Below, piece after piece: positions 20,715 to 29,650 of a DNA stretch of 64,000 bases; position 1 is the first letter of the stretch, and each line of letters begins with the position of its first letter. This DNA comes from CAYYWP01 sp050176585. Lineage in GTDB: Bacteria; Desulfobacterota; Binatia; HRBIN30; CADEER01. Position numbers and translations under genes: made by a program. The notes beneath the pieces were generated by a model, which saw nothing but the letters and a program-made list of their open reading frames with translations, was not told the DNA's origin and ran no database searches. The stretch lies in NCBI GenBank assembly GCA_050176585.1, contig JBFXHX010000015.1, positions 1-64,000 of the forward strand, in the 5' to 3' direction.

Positions 20715-21263
20715 ATGATGACGTCGCTCGTGCTCACCGTCATCGGGCGCGATCGGCCCGGGCTCGTCAGCACCCTGGCCGAGAAGATCGCCGCGGCTGG
20801 CGGTAACTGGGAAGAGACGCGCATGGCGTCGCTTGCGGGTCACTTCGCGGGCATGTTGCGCGTCACCATTCCGGCTGCGCAGGCGGACGCGCTCGCGGCT
20901 GCGCTGGAGGCGCTCGAGTCGCAGGGGCTGCGATTGGTGATCGAGCGCACCGAAGCCGGTGCGGCCGCCGCTGCTGCGGGCCGTCTGCTGCGGCTGGAGC
21001 TCGTGGGTCAGGACCGGCCGGGCATCGTGCGCGACATCTCGCGCCTGCTGGCCGACCGCGGCATCAGTATCGAAGAGCTCGAGTCGGAATGCGTCAGCGG
21101 TTCCTTCTCGGGCGAGAATCTGTTCAAGGCACAAGCGCACCTGCGCCTGCCGCCGCAGTTCGGTACCGCTGACCTGCGCCGCGCGCTCGAGGGTTTGGCG
21201 GACGAGCTGATGGTCGACATCACGCTGGAGGACGCTGGGGAGCAATCGGGCGCGGGACGGTGA
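20715..21263 (+). CDS. ACT-domain protein, GcvR-like
   Basis: A 182-residue protein with two tandem ACT domains. The first begins SLVLTVIGRDRPGLVSTLAE and the second begins LLRLELVGQDRPGIVRDISR. It contains no DNA-binding or catalytic domain. The layout matches GcvR, which in enteric bacteria binds glycine and antagonises the activator GcvA. It lies between gcvP and sdaA in the glycine-riboswitch operon, so amino-acid sensing is the likely role. Here the gene itself would be induced by glycine. No GcvA-like regulator is visible nearby, so its partner is unknown. Two adjacent ATGs could serve as start. Confidence 0.85.
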   Translation: MMTSLVLTVIGRDRPGLVSTLAEKIAAAGGNWEETRMASLAGHFAGMLRVTIPAAQADALAAALEALESQGLRLVIERTEAGAAAAAAGRLLRLELVGQDRPGIVRDISRLLADRGISIEELESECVSGSFSGENLFKAQAHLRLPPQFGTADLRRALEGLADELMVDITLEDAGEQSGAGR

Positions 21264-21278
21264 CAGCGCGGTTGTGGC

Positions 21279-22658
21279 ATGGCGATCAGTGTCTTCGACC
21301 TGTTCAAGATCGGCATCGGGCCGTCGAGCTCGCATACGGTCGGCCCGATGCGGGCCGCTCTGCAATTCGCGACCGGCCTGCGCGCCGCGGGTCTGCTGGA
21401 TCGCACCGCGGGCATAAGAGCCGATCTGTACGGTTCGCTGGGCGCAACGGGTAAGGGACACGGGTCCGACAAAGCGGTGCTGTTGGGCTTGGAAGGGGAA
21501 ACCCCGGACGGCGTGGAAGTGGATGCTGTAGATGCGCGGCTCGCCCGCATCCGCAACTCGGGCAAGCTGCGGCTGCTCGGCAGCCGCGAGGTCGATTTCC
21601 ACGACAAGGAGCACATCGTCTGGCACCGCCGCGAGTCGTTGCCGTTTCATCCGAACGGCATGCGCTTCACAGCGACGGACGCCGGCGGCGGCGAGCTGTA
21701 CAGCAAAGTCTACTACTCCGTGGGCGGCGGCTTCGTGGTGAACGAGGAAGCCGCCGGCGCGGACCGCATCGTGCCGGACGCAACGCCTCTGCCATGCCCC
21801 TTCACGAGCGGCGCCACGCTGCTCGGCTTGTGCCGCGATCTGGGGCTGCGGGTCAGCGATGTCATGCTGGAGAACGAACGGGCGTGGCGCGCTGACGGCG
21901 AGATCCGCGACGGCCTGCTGCACATCTGGGCGGTGATGCAAGGCTGCGTGCGGCGCGGCTGCGAGCGAGAGGGCGTCATGCCGGGCGGTCTCAAGGTAAA
22001 GCGGCGGGCCAAGGAGCTGTATCGCACGCTTGCGAGCCAGCCCGAGGCCAGCCTGCGCGATCCGCTCACGATCATGGATTGGGTGAACCTCTATGCGCTG
22101 GCGGTGAACGAGGAGAATGCCAGCGGCGGCCGCGTCGTCACAGCACCGACCAACGGTGCGGCCGGGATCATCCCGGCGGTGCTGCACTACTACACGCGCT
22201 TCGTGGGCGGCGCGGACGACGGCGGCGTCGTGCGTTTTCTGCTGACGGCAGCGGCCATCGGCATCCTGTACAAAGAAAACGCGTCGCTGTCCGGGGCCGA
22301 GGTCGGCTGCCAGGGGGAGGTGGGCGTCGCCTGTTCGATGGCCGCTGCCGGGCTCGCGGAAGTGCTCGGCGGCACGCCGGAGCAGGTCGAGAACGCCGCC
22401 GAGATCGGCATGGAGCACAATCTCGGGCTGACGTGTGACCCGGTCGGCGGTCTGGTCCAGGTGCCCTGCATCGAGCGCAACGCCATGGCTTCGATCAAGG
22501 CGATCAATGCCGCGCGGATGGCGCTGCGCGGCGACGGCCAGCATTTCGTCTCGCTGGACAAGGTGATCAAGACGATGCGCGACACGGGCGCCGACATGAA
22601 GACGAAGTACAAGGAGACCGCCCGAGGCGGTCTCGCCGTCAACGTCGTCGAGTGCTGA
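21279..22658 (+). CDS. sdaA: L-serine ammonia-lyase, iron-sulfur dependent, single chain
   Basis: A 459-residue L-serine dehydratase with alpha and beta domains in one chain. It converts L-serine to pyruvate and ammonia using a [4Fe-4S] cluster. Typical blocks are SVFDLFKIGIGPSSSHTVGP at the N-terminus, GSLGATGKGHGSD, TAPTNGAAGIIPAVLHYY, GAEVGCQGEVGVACSMAAAG, and HNLGLTCDPVGGLVQVPCIE, with cluster cysteines in the last segments. The protein ends in Cys, in agreement with the C-terminal tail that can enter the active site in E. coli-type enzymes. It lies in the glycine-riboswitch operon, so serine deamination may be coupled to glycine excess through serine hydroxymethyltransferase. Confidence 0.96.
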   Translation: MAISVFDLFKIGIGPSSSHTVGPMRAALQFATGLRAAGLLDRTAGIRADLYGSLGATGKGHGSDKAVLLGLEGETPDGVEVDAVDARLARIRNSGKLRLLGSREVDFHDKEHIVWHRRESLPFHPNGMRFTATDAGGGELYSKVYYSVGGGFVVNEEAAGADRIVPDATPLPCPFTSGATLLGLCRDLGLRVSDVMLENERAWRADGEIRDGLLHIWAVMQGCVRRGCEREGVMPGGLKVKRRAKELYRTLASQPEASLRDPLTIMDWVNLYALAVNEENASGGRVVTAPTNGAAGIIPAVLHYYTRFVGGADDGGVVRFLLTAAAIGILYKENASLSGAEVGCQGEVGVACSMAAAGLAEVLGGTPEQVENAAEIGMEHNLGLTCDPVGGLVQVPCIERNAMASIKAINAARMALRGDGQHFVSLDKVIKTMRDTGADMKTKYKETARGGLAVNVVEC

Positions 22659-22673
22659 TCGCCGGACGGACCC

Positions 22674-23792
22674 ATGGCCGAATCCGACCTCCTCCGCACG
22701 CCGCTCTACGAGCTACACCTCGAGCTGGGTGCCCGCATGGTGCCGTTCGCCGGCTATGCAATGCCGGTGCAGTACTCCGGCGGCATCATCAGAGAGCACG
22801 TGCATACGCGCACCCGCGCCGGGCTCTTCGACGTCTCCCACATGGGCCAGATACGACTGTCGGGAAGCGGCGCCGCGGCGGCGTTGGAGGCGCTCGTGCC
22901 GGTGGACATCGTCGGCCTCGCGCCGGGTGCGCAGCGCTACGCGCTGCTGACCAACAACGCCGGTGGCATCCTCGACGACCTGATGGTGGCAAACAACGGC
23001 GACTACCTGTTCGCGATCGTGAACGCGGCTTGTAAGCGGCAGGATCTCGCGCACATGCAACGACATCTGTCCGGCCGCTGCGAGGTGGAGCTGCTGGCAG
23101 ATCGCGCCCTGCTGGCGTTGCAAGGACCGGAAGCCGCCACGGTGATGGAGCGCTTGGCACCCGGCACCTCTCGCATGGCGTTCATGACTACCGGCACCGT
23201 GGGGCTCGCGGGTGCGGAGTGTGGGATTAGCCGCTCCGGGTATACCGGCGAGGATGGCTTCGAGATCTCGATTCGCGCGGAGCAAGCGCTAGCCGTGGCC
23301 CGCTTGCTGCTGGCGCAGCCGGAAGTCGCCCCTATCGGGCTAGGCGCGCGCGATTCTTTGCGCCTGGAGGCCGGGTTGTGTCTGTACGGTCACGACATCG
23401 ACCCGATGACCACACCCGTGGAGGCGGGCCTGGTCTGGGCGTTGTCGAAATCGCGCCGGCCCGGTGGAGCGCGTCCGGGCGGATATCCAGGCGCGCAGAT
23501 CATCATGCAGCAACTCCGCGACGGCGTCGCCAGAAAGCGGGTCGGCCTGCTGCCGCGCGCACGCGTGCCCGTGCGCGACGGGGCCGAGCTACTCGACGGC
23601 GAGGGGCGCGCGATTGGTACGGTCACCAGCGGCGGCTTTGGCCCGTCACTGAGCGCGCCGGTCGCGATGGGCTATGTGGACACGCCGTACGCGGCCATCG
23701 GCACCCGGCTCACCGCACCGGTGCGCGGAAAACCCGTACCGATCGACGTGGCACAGATGCCGTTCGTTCCACACCGGTACTATCGGGGTTGA
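22674..23792 (+). CDS. gcvT: Aminomethyltransferase (glycine cleavage T-protein)
   Basis: A 372-residue T-protein that moves the methylene group from aminomethyl-GcvH to tetrahydrofolate. It starts LRTPLYELHLELGARMVPFA and has MPVQYSGGIIREHVHTRTRA, LFDVSHMGQIRLSG, LLTNNAGGILDDLMV and SRSGYTGEDGFEI. The C-terminal barrel includes VGLLPRARVPVRDGAEL and GTVTSGGFGPSL. The gene is 15 bases after sdaA and ends the riboswitch operon. It is followed by a convergent gene, with a short GC-rich dyad at 23814-23837 in the gap. Confidence 0.95.
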   Translation: MAESDLLRTPLYELHLELGARMVPFAGYAMPVQYSGGIIREHVHTRTRAGLFDVSHMGQIRLSGSGAAAALEALVPVDIVGLAPGAQRYALLTNNAGGILDDLMVANNGDYLFAIVNAACKRQDLAHMQRHLSGRCEVELLADRALLALQGPEAATVMERLAPGTSRMAFMTTGTVGLAGAECGISRSGYTGEDGFEISIRAEQALAVARLLLAQPEVAPIGLGARDSLRLEAGLCLYGHDIDPMTTPVEAGLVWALSKSRRPGGARPGGYPGAQIIMQQLRDGVARKRVGLLPRARVPVRDGAELLDGEGRAIGTVTSGGFGPSLSAPVAMGYVDTPYAAIGTRLTAPVRGKPVPIDVAQMPFVPHRYYRG

Positions 23793-23813
23793 ACACCCGG
23801 TCAGCGGTGGAAA

Positions 23814-23837
23814 CCGCGCGCTCCGCGGCCAGCGCGG
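23814..23837. terminator. GC-rich dyad between convergent genes
   Basis: CCGCGC and GCGCGG form a six-base stem around a centre containing the palindrome CCGCGG. It lies in the 75-base gap between gcvT and the convergent binding-protein gene. A weak or bidirectional terminator is possible. There is no T-run, so confidence is low. Confidence 0.25.
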
Positions 23838-23867
23838 TCGCGCAGGTGCGCCGGATCGTCGCCTCGT

Positions 23868-24581
23868 TTAGGACGACGGCTCCGCCCAGTCGCGCGCGGG
23901 CGACATGTCGTACGAAGCGAGAAGTCGATCGTATTCACCGTCGTGCCGGATCGTCGTGAGGCCACTGTTGAAGCTCGCGACGAGGTCCGCGCGCGAGCGG
24001 CGAAACGCTACGAACAGCGCCCGCTGGATCTGAAAGCCCGCGACCCGCTGCACGCCGTCCAGCCGCAGCTCTTTGATGAGATGCACGGCGACGCCGTCGT
24101 CGAGAATGGCGAGATCCGCGTCGTGGGCTGACAATGCCAGCAGACTCTCGCCATTGCTGCCGACAACGACCTTGCGAAGATCTGGGAGGCCGTCGAACTC
24201 GGGGCCGTAGCTGTAGCCTTCGACGACGGCCGTCGCGTACTCGCGCAGCTGCGCGCCGAGCGCATTGCTCTGCAAGGCGATTGTCCTGTCGGCGTGACAA
24301 TAGAGCGCGGTGGTGGCAGTTCGCAGGAGGTCCGAAAACAGAAACCGGCGCTCTCGCTCGGGAGTCTTCGCGGTCTGGAACGCGCCGTCCGCGCGGCCGT
24401 CTTCCACCCGCCGCATACAGTCCGTCCACGGGCGAAGCGCCACATCCACCTCGAAGCCCTCGCTCCGGAAGGCGCTGCGCACGATCTCGTAATCCAAGCC
24501 CGCCACCTCGGCCCCGTGCGCGTACTGGTAAGGAGGAAACGGATCGGCGAGGAGCTTCGCGAGTCGGCCTTCACGGTCCAT
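23868..24581 (-). CDS. Periplasmic-binding-protein-like (PBP2 fold) protein without visible signal peptide
   Basis: A 237-residue protein matching family-3 solute-binding proteins: FPPYQYAHGAEVAGLDYEIV at the N-terminus, WTDCMRRVEDGRADGAF, then RERRFLFSDLLRTATTALYC and a second lobe ending near GEYDRLLASY. Such proteins normally bind amino acids or small acids for an ABC transporter. Here the first beta strand starts about ten residues into the protein. No signal peptide or transmembrane segment precedes it, and no permease or ATPase genes are adjacent. It may be a cytoplasmic sensor, a mis-started gene or a degenerate remnant. It is the last gene of the minus-strand molybdenum hydroxylase cluster, 146 bases after the NicX-like gene. 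Confidence 0.75.
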   Translation of the reverse strand: MDREGRLAKLLADPFPPYQYAHGAEVAGLDYEIVRSAFRSEGFEVDVALRPWTDCMRRVEDGRADGAFQTAKTPERERRFLFSDLLRTATTALYCHADRTIALQSNALGAQLREYATAVVEGYSYGPEFDGLPDLRKVVVGSNGESLLALSAHDADLAILDDGVAVHLIKELRLDGVQRVAGFQIQRALFVAFRRSRADLVASFNSGLTTIRHDGEYDRLLASYDMSPARDWAEPSS

Positions 24582-24727
24582 GTACGTGTCCCTCGACCGG
24601 GAATCCGAGCGCGTCGCCGTGCCCGCCGTTCAGGCGGCCATGGGCACGGCGCGTCCTGCGGTTGGCCGGTGCGCGCGTCCGCCGCGACGGACGCTCACGA
24701 TGCGAGAGCTCGATGTCGTACGTACTC

Positions 24728-25774
24728 TCAGTGCCCGCACGCGCGGGCGAGCTCGACGAGCTCCGGATGCACGACCTCGCCGTCCCGCGTGATGTACTCG
24801 CCGTCACAGGTCACCGAGCAGGCGATTGAGATCCCATCGATGTGCGACGCGGCCTCGCGCGGTTCGCCGCCGGAGTACATCGGGCCCTGATACCCGAAGC
24901 CCCACTCCGTGCTGCCCCAGATGCGCTCGTCTTCCGTCGTCGTGAAGCCCAGCTTCGCGTTCGGGTTGAAGCCGTAGCAGACGTGTGCCGCCGTATACAT
25001 GCGCGGATCGTTCAACTTCTCGAACCATTTCTTCACGATCGCCGCTTCGCGGCCACCGCGGATGTCCTGAATGCGGCCGTTCCGAACGTCGTAGATCACT
25101 GGCGCGCTGACGACGCCGATGTCCGCCTCGCCACCGCCGGAGATCGCGCCATCGAAGACCAGCGTGCCGTTGATGGAGTCCTCGTTCGGCGCCCAGCCGA
25201 TTTGGCCGGTGAGGAAGTGGCCGCCCGGCGTGTCGGCGATGTGCTCGTTGGCGAAGGGCCGTCGGGGATCGTTCTCGAACTCGACGTGCGTTCCCGCCGC
25301 GTTGGAGATCGTCATCTTGCGGGCGCGCCCGGTGATCTCGACCACCTTGTTCTGGAACGCGATCTGCGCGCCGATGTCGACTTCGCCGATGCAGCGGATC
25401 AGCTGGTCAGTGGACAATCCGCCGAGCATCAGGTTGCGCGTGCGCCCATTCATGACCGCATTCTGCCAAGGTGTTCCATAGAGGAGCCATTGGTTGTTGA
25501 GCTCGATCCAGGCGTCGGCGGCGGGACACGCGGCGATGAGCGGGTCCGGCAGATAAGGGTCGGTAGCGCGGCCGTAACCCTTTGGCGTCGAGTGCCAGGC
25601 GACCATCACCTTCGCGCCGGCCGCCTCACCCGCTTTTGCCATCTCCTCGGCGACGCGAAAGTCGCTGACCGAGTCGATCGTGATCAACAGGCTTTCGCGC
25701 GGCTTCACCCGCAGAATCTCGACGACGGTTTTGTGCGCCGCTTTGAAGAGCTCCAGATCCTTGATCGTCGGCAT
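24728..25774 (-). CDS. M29/NicX-like metalloenzyme (possible ring-cleaving dioxygenase)
   Basis: A 348-residue protein of the aminopeptidase M29 superfamily. It resembles NicX, the Fe(II)-dependent 2,5-dihydroxypyridine 5,6-dioxygenase. Shared blocks are APNEDSINGTLVFDG, IQDIRGGREA and FEKLNDPRMYTAAHVCYGFN, with His in the metal-ligand position. SHIDG supplies the His-x-Asp pair that matches the NicX ligands. The M29 peptidase block with a Leu-Gly-Glu metal ligand is not obvious, so a peptidase is less likely. The gene starts 11 bases after the stop of a molybdenum hydroxylase large subunit, which would suit hydroxylation of an aromatic N-heterocycle followed by ring cleavage. That function is inferred, not proven; family membership is firmer. 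Confidence 0.75.
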   Translation of the reverse strand: MPTIKDLELFKAAHKTVVEILRVKPRESLLITIDSVSDFRVAEEMAKAGEAAGAKVMVAWHSTPKGYGRATDPYLPDPLIAACPAADAWIELNNQWLLYGTPWQNAVMNGRTRNLMLGGLSTDQLIRCIGEVDIGAQIAFQNKVVEITGRARKMTISNAAGTHVEFENDPRRPFANEHIADTPGGHFLTGQIGWAPNEDSINGTLVFDGAISGGGEADIGVVSAPVIYDVRNGRIQDIRGGREAAIVKKWFEKLNDPRMYTAAHVCYGFNPNAKLGFTTTEDERIWGSTEWGFGYQGPMYSGGEPREAASHIDGISIACSVTCDGEYITRDGEVVHPELVELARACGH

Positions 25775-25785
25775 TCCTTCCTCTG

Positions 25786-28152
25786 CTACTGCGCGCGGTC
25801 GTTCCCGATCTTGCCCACCAGGCGCAGGACGTAGTCCGGCGTGATCGGCAGCTTCCGGATCCGCGCGCCGAACGGGCTGAGAGCATCCGCGACGGCATTC
25901 GCCACGGCGGCGGGCGCGGCGATCTGTCCTCCTTCGCCCATGCCTTTGATTCCACCGACGCTGAACGGCGAGGGCGATGACAGGCTCGACACCTCGATAC
26001 GCGGAACGTCGGTGGCGGTGGGTACGAGATAATCCATGTACGTGGTGGTCAGCGGTTGCCCTTCATCGCTGTAGATCAAATGCTCCAGCAACGCGCCGCC
26101 GAGGCCTTGCGTGATCGCGCCGTGGACCTGCGCTTCGACGATCATCGGGTTGATCACGGTGCCGCAGTCCTCCACGGCGACGATGCGCTGCAGTGTCACC
26201 AGGCCGGTCTCGACATCGACCTCGCTCAGCACGATCACGCAGCCGTTGGCATACGTCGCGGGCGGATCGTAGAAGCGGGTAGCGGTCAGCAGCGGCTCGT
26301 CGCCGCGCACGCTGGCGTCCCAGTATGCGGCGTACGCCACGTCCGCGACGGTCCTGTACCGCGACGGCACCCCGACGACGGACACCTTGCCGTCCTGGAT
26401 TTCGAGATCCTCGGGGCTGGTCTCGAGCATCTTCGATGCGACGCGCAGCAGCTGCGCGCGCACATCCGCGGCTGCGCGGGCGACGGTGGCGCCCCCGATC
26501 ACCGCGCTACGGCTGGCGTACGTGCCCAAGCCGTATGGAGCCGTCGCGGTGTCTCCATGCACGACCACGACGTCGGCTATGTCGACGCCGAGGCCGTCCG
26601 CGGCAATTTGGGCGAGAGAGGTCTCGTGACCCTGTCCGTGGCTGGAGACGCTGACTGCGACGGTCACCTTGCCGGACGGGTCCACCGTCACGGTCGAGTT
26701 GTCGTGCGACGGCAGCGGGGTGCCCGCCTGCGCCGCAGAATCGCTGCCCCAAGCCGTCTGCTCGACGTACGAGCTGATCCCGAGGCCGAGGTAACGGCCC
26801 TCGTTGCGCAATTTCGCCTGCTCGGCGCGAAAGGCTTCATAGCCGACGAGTTGCACGGCTTTGTCGAGTGATTCGCGGTAGCTCCCGCTGTCGTAGAGCT
26901 GTCCGGTCGACGAGCGATAGGGCAGGTCTTCACTGTTCAGCAAGTTCCTGCGGCGGAACTCCACCGCGTCGATGCCGAGGTCTCGGGCGATCTCGTCGAA
27001 GAAGATCTCGCGCACCGTGTTCGCGGCGGTCCAGCCCACGCCGCGGTACGCGGCGGTGGGCGCTTTGTTACTCAGCGAGGCGGCCACCTCTTCCTGGAAG
27101 TTCTCGATGCGGTAGGGACCGGGAAATGATTTCGCCGCGAGGGCCGGTTCGATCAACGCGCTCTCGGTATTGAACGAGTACCCGCCGCCGTCCCCGACGA
27201 ACTCGCCGCGTACGCCGAGGATCTGTCCGTCGTCTCTCACGGAGACGTCGAGCTTAATGAACTCCTCCTTTGCTTGCGACGCGGAGAGCAGGTGCTCGCG
27301 GCGGTCCTCGATCCACTTGACCGGGCGGCCGAGCTTCAACGCGACGTAGGGAATCGCGATCTCCTCCGGTGAGGTGGCCATCTTCTGCCCGAAGCCGCCG
27401 CCGACCTCCGGCGCGATCACGCGCACCCGCTGCTCCGGAAGGCTGAGCCGGCGGGCGATGACCGAACGCAGGAAATGCGGCATCTGCGTGGACGACCACA
27501 CCGTCAGCTGCTGGTCCGCGCGATCGAAATTGGCCAGCACCCCGCGCGTCTCCATGGGGGCCGCGCCGTAGCGATTGTGGTAGAAACGCGCGCTGAAGAC
27601 GCGGCCCGAACGGAACGCGGCGTCCACGTCACCGTGCACCTCGGTCTCGCGATACACTTCGTTGGTTCCCAGCTCTTCGAACAGGAGCGCGGCCCCACGC
27701 GCGGTGGCCGCTTCCACGTTCGGCACCGGAGGGAGCAGCTCGTACTCGATGCGGGCGCCCAACTGCTCGGCCGCGTCCTCGGCGGCGTAGCGATCCGCGG
27801 CGGCGACGATGGCCACTGCCTCGCCGACGAACCGCACTTTCCCGCGTGCGACGACCGCCTGCGGCGTCTTCTTCAGCGTCGGCAGCGTGACGACGTCAAT
27901 CAGCGGTGGAACGTCGCGCAGGTCCTCGCCAGTGAACACGAAGACGGTCTTACCCACACCCGGCAACGCCGCGGCATCGATCGACTTGATGCGGGCGTGT
28001 GGGTGCGGCGAGCGCACGAACACCGCATGCAGCATGCGCGGGAGGCTGATGTCTGCGACGTAGCGGGCCACGCCGGTGAGGAAACGCGGATCCTCGACCC
28101 GCTTCACCCGCGCGCCGATCCATTTTCCTTTGCGAATCTCCAGGTCGCCCAT
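25786..28152 (-). CDS. Molybdenum hydroxylase large subunit, CoxL/XDH family (L of an M-S-L set)
   Basis: A 788-residue large subunit. It starts near WIGARVKRVEDPRFLTGVA and contains RSPHPHARI, APEVGGGFGQKMATSPEE, the active-site loop TAAYRGVGWTAA, VSSHGQGHETSLAQIAADG, GTYASRSAVIGGATV and the C-terminal KGMGEGGQIAAPAAVANAV with the catalytic Glu. The loop AYRGVGW again lacks the CODH cysteine. Unlike the other large subunits it has GQK rather than GLK after the GGGFG motif. It is the third gene of an M-S-L order operon (FAD, Fe-S, Mo), the reverse of the plus-strand L-M-S set. It is followed by a NicX-like enzyme, which points to an aromatic N-heterocycle substrate. Confidence 0.95.
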   Translation of the reverse strand: MGDLEIRKGKWIGARVKRVEDPRFLTGVARYVADISLPRMLHAVFVRSPHPHARIKSIDAAALPGVGKTVFVFTGEDLRDVPPLIDVVTLPTLKKTPQAVVARGKVRFVGEAVAIVAAADRYAAEDAAEQLGARIEYELLPPVPNVEAATARGAALLFEELGTNEVYRETEVHGDVDAAFRSGRVFSARFYHNRYGAAPMETRGVLANFDRADQQLTVWSSTQMPHFLRSVIARRLSLPEQRVRVIAPEVGGGFGQKMATSPEEIAIPYVALKLGRPVKWIEDRREHLLSASQAKEEFIKLDVSVRDDGQILGVRGEFVGDGGGYSFNTESALIEPALAAKSFPGPYRIENFQEEVAASLSNKAPTAAYRGVGWTAANTVREIFFDEIARDLGIDAVEFRRRNLLNSEDLPYRSSTGQLYDSGSYRESLDKAVQLVGYEAFRAEQAKLRNEGRYLGLGISSYVEQTAWGSDSAAQAGTPLPSHDNSTVTVDPSGKVTVAVSVSSHGQGHETSLAQIAADGLGVDIADVVVVHGDTATAPYGLGTYASRSAVIGGATVARAAADVRAQLLRVASKMLETSPEDLEIQDGKVSVVGVPSRYRTVADVAYAAYWDASVRGDEPLLTATRFYDPPATYANGCVIVLSEVDVETGLVTLQRIVAVEDCGTVINPMIVEAQVHGAITQGLGGALLEHLIYSDEGQPLTTTYMDYLVPTATDVPRIEVSSLSSPSPFSVGGIKGMGEGGQIAAPAAVANAVADALSPFGARIRKLPITPDYVLRLVGKIGNDRAQ

Positions 28153-28216
28153 GGCAAGACTTCCTCTCGTCGGCGTCTCGTCGGCGACCGCGCTGCGCGC
28201 GCGGTCACCCGACGCG

Positions 28217-28720
28217 TTATGCAGGCCGCGTGCCCGCGCCGCCGCCTTTCCGCGCCGCGGCGGCGGCGGCGACCGATTTCACGATGTTTTGATAGCCGGT
28301 GCAGCGACAGATGTTGCCGCTCAACGCGATGCGGATTTCCTCTTCGTTGGGATCGGGATTGTCGCGCAGAAGGGAGTGGACCGATAGCAACACGCCCGGC
28401 GTACAGAAGCCGCACTGCAAGCCGTGATTGTCCGTGAACGCCTGCTGCACGAAGTCGAGCTGACCGTCGTTGTCCAGCCCTTCGACAGTGGTGATCGCGG
28501 CGCCCTCCATCTGCACCGCAAACAAGAGGCAGGAGCGCACCGCGCGCCCGTCGACCAATATCGTGCACGCGCCGCACACGCCGTGCTCGCACCCCAGCTT
28601 CGTGCCGGTGAGGCCGAGATCGTCGCGCAGCACATCCGCGAGGGTGCGGCGCGGCTCGACGAACGTATCGTATGGGGTGCCATTGACCGTGAGCGTCAGC
28701 GGCATCTTTTTCGATTCCAT
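28217..28720 (-). CDS. Molybdenum hydroxylase 2Fe-2S small subunit
   Basis: A 167-residue iron-sulfur subunit. The first [2Fe-2S] cluster is formed by GCEHGVCGACTILVDG and a later RSCLLF. The second is formed by QCGFCTPGVLLSVHSLL and NICRCTGYQNIV. It lies between the FAD and molybdopterin subunit genes of the same minus-strand operon. The start MESKKMPLTLTVNG has AAAGGGGGTAGC upstream. The C-terminal tail is rich in Ala, Lys and Gly and varies in the family. Confidence 0.95.
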   Translation of the reverse strand: MESKKMPLTLTVNGTPYDTFVEPRRTLADVLRDDLGLTGTKLGCEHGVCGACTILVDGRAVRSCLLFAVQMEGAAITTVEGLDNDGQLDFVQQAFTDNHGLQCGFCTPGVLLSVHSLLRDNPDPNEEEIRIALSGNICRCTGYQNIVKSVAAAAAARKGGGAGTRPA

Positions 28721-28771
28721 GCTACCCCCTTTTGGTCGGCGGCCGGGCTGATGCGGCGGCGAGCGACTGGT

Positions 28772-29650
28772 TCACGCGGCGGCGACGGCGCGTTGTACCG
28801 CTTCCCCGATCGCCCGCTTCGTGAGCACCCCGGCGACATAGCGCCGGTAATCGGCACTGGCGTGCACGTCGTCCACCGGTGCCACCGTGGCCGCCACCTT
28901 GCCGGCGGCGGCGTCAAGCACGCCGGCATCGAGTTTCCGCGCGCCCGCGCCGCACAGCGCCTGCTCGGCGGCGTGCGCTCGAATCGGGGTCGCACCAGCA
29001 CCGAACACGACGAGCCGCGCGCCGCTCACAGAGCCGTTGCCCACCGACACGTGCGCGACCACGCCCACGAGCGCGAAATCGCCGTGCCGCCGGGCGACTT
29101 CCTGCATCGACCAGCCGCTGCCGTTGCCCGCATCAAACTTCACCTCGGTGGCCACTTCGTTCGGCTGCAGCACGGTCGTGAAGTACGAAACGAAGAAGTC
29201 GTCCGCGCGAATCGTACGCGTGCCGCTCGCACTCTTCGCGGTGAGCTCGCCGCCGACTGCGAGCCACAGCGCCGGAAGCTCGGCGGCTGGGTCGGCATGA
29301 CAGATGCTGCCCACGACGGTACCGCGGTTGCGAATCTGGTGATGACCGACGTGTGCCAGGCCCGCCGTGAGCAAGGGCAGGGCGGTCTTCACCTCCGCGG
29401 ACCGCTCGACGTCCGCCTGCGTGACGCGAGCCCCGATGCGAACTCCGTCCGCGGCGACGCGGATCTGGTCGAGCCCACTCACGCGGTTGATGTCGACGAG
29501 GTGATCGACCTTGGCCAGGCGCAGATTCAGCAGCGGCACCAGGCTCTGTCCGCCTGCGAGCACCTTCGCGCCATCGCGCTGCCGTGCCAGGATGTCGCAC
29601 GCCTCGTCCATCGTGTGGGGCGCATAGTACGCGAAAGGCGAAGGCTTCAT
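28772..29650 (-). CDS. Molybdenum hydroxylase FAD-binding medium subunit
   Basis: A 292-residue FAD subunit with both FAD motifs, KVLAGGQSLVPLLNLRLAK near residue 33 and IRNRGTVVGSICHADPAAEL near residue 107. The C-terminal CoxM-type domain includes ARRHGDFALVGVVAHV. It is the first gene of the M-S-L operon on the minus strand. A clear Shine-Dalgarno (GGGAGGG) precedes the ATG. The second FAD motif has VG where many family members have GG. Confidence 0.94.
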   Translation of the reverse strand: MKPSPFAYYAPHTMDEACDILARQRDGAKVLAGGQSLVPLLNLRLAKVDHLVDINRVSGLDQIRVAADGVRIGARVTQADVERSAEVKTALPLLTAGLAHVGHHQIRNRGTVVGSICHADPAAELPALWLAVGGELTAKSASGTRTIRADDFFVSYFTTVLQPNEVATEVKFDAGNGSGWSMQEVARRHGDFALVGVVAHVSVGNGSVSGARLVVFGAGATPIRAHAAEQALCGAGARKLDAGVLDAAAGKVAATVAPVDDVHASADYRRYVAGVLTKRAIGEAVQRAVAAA

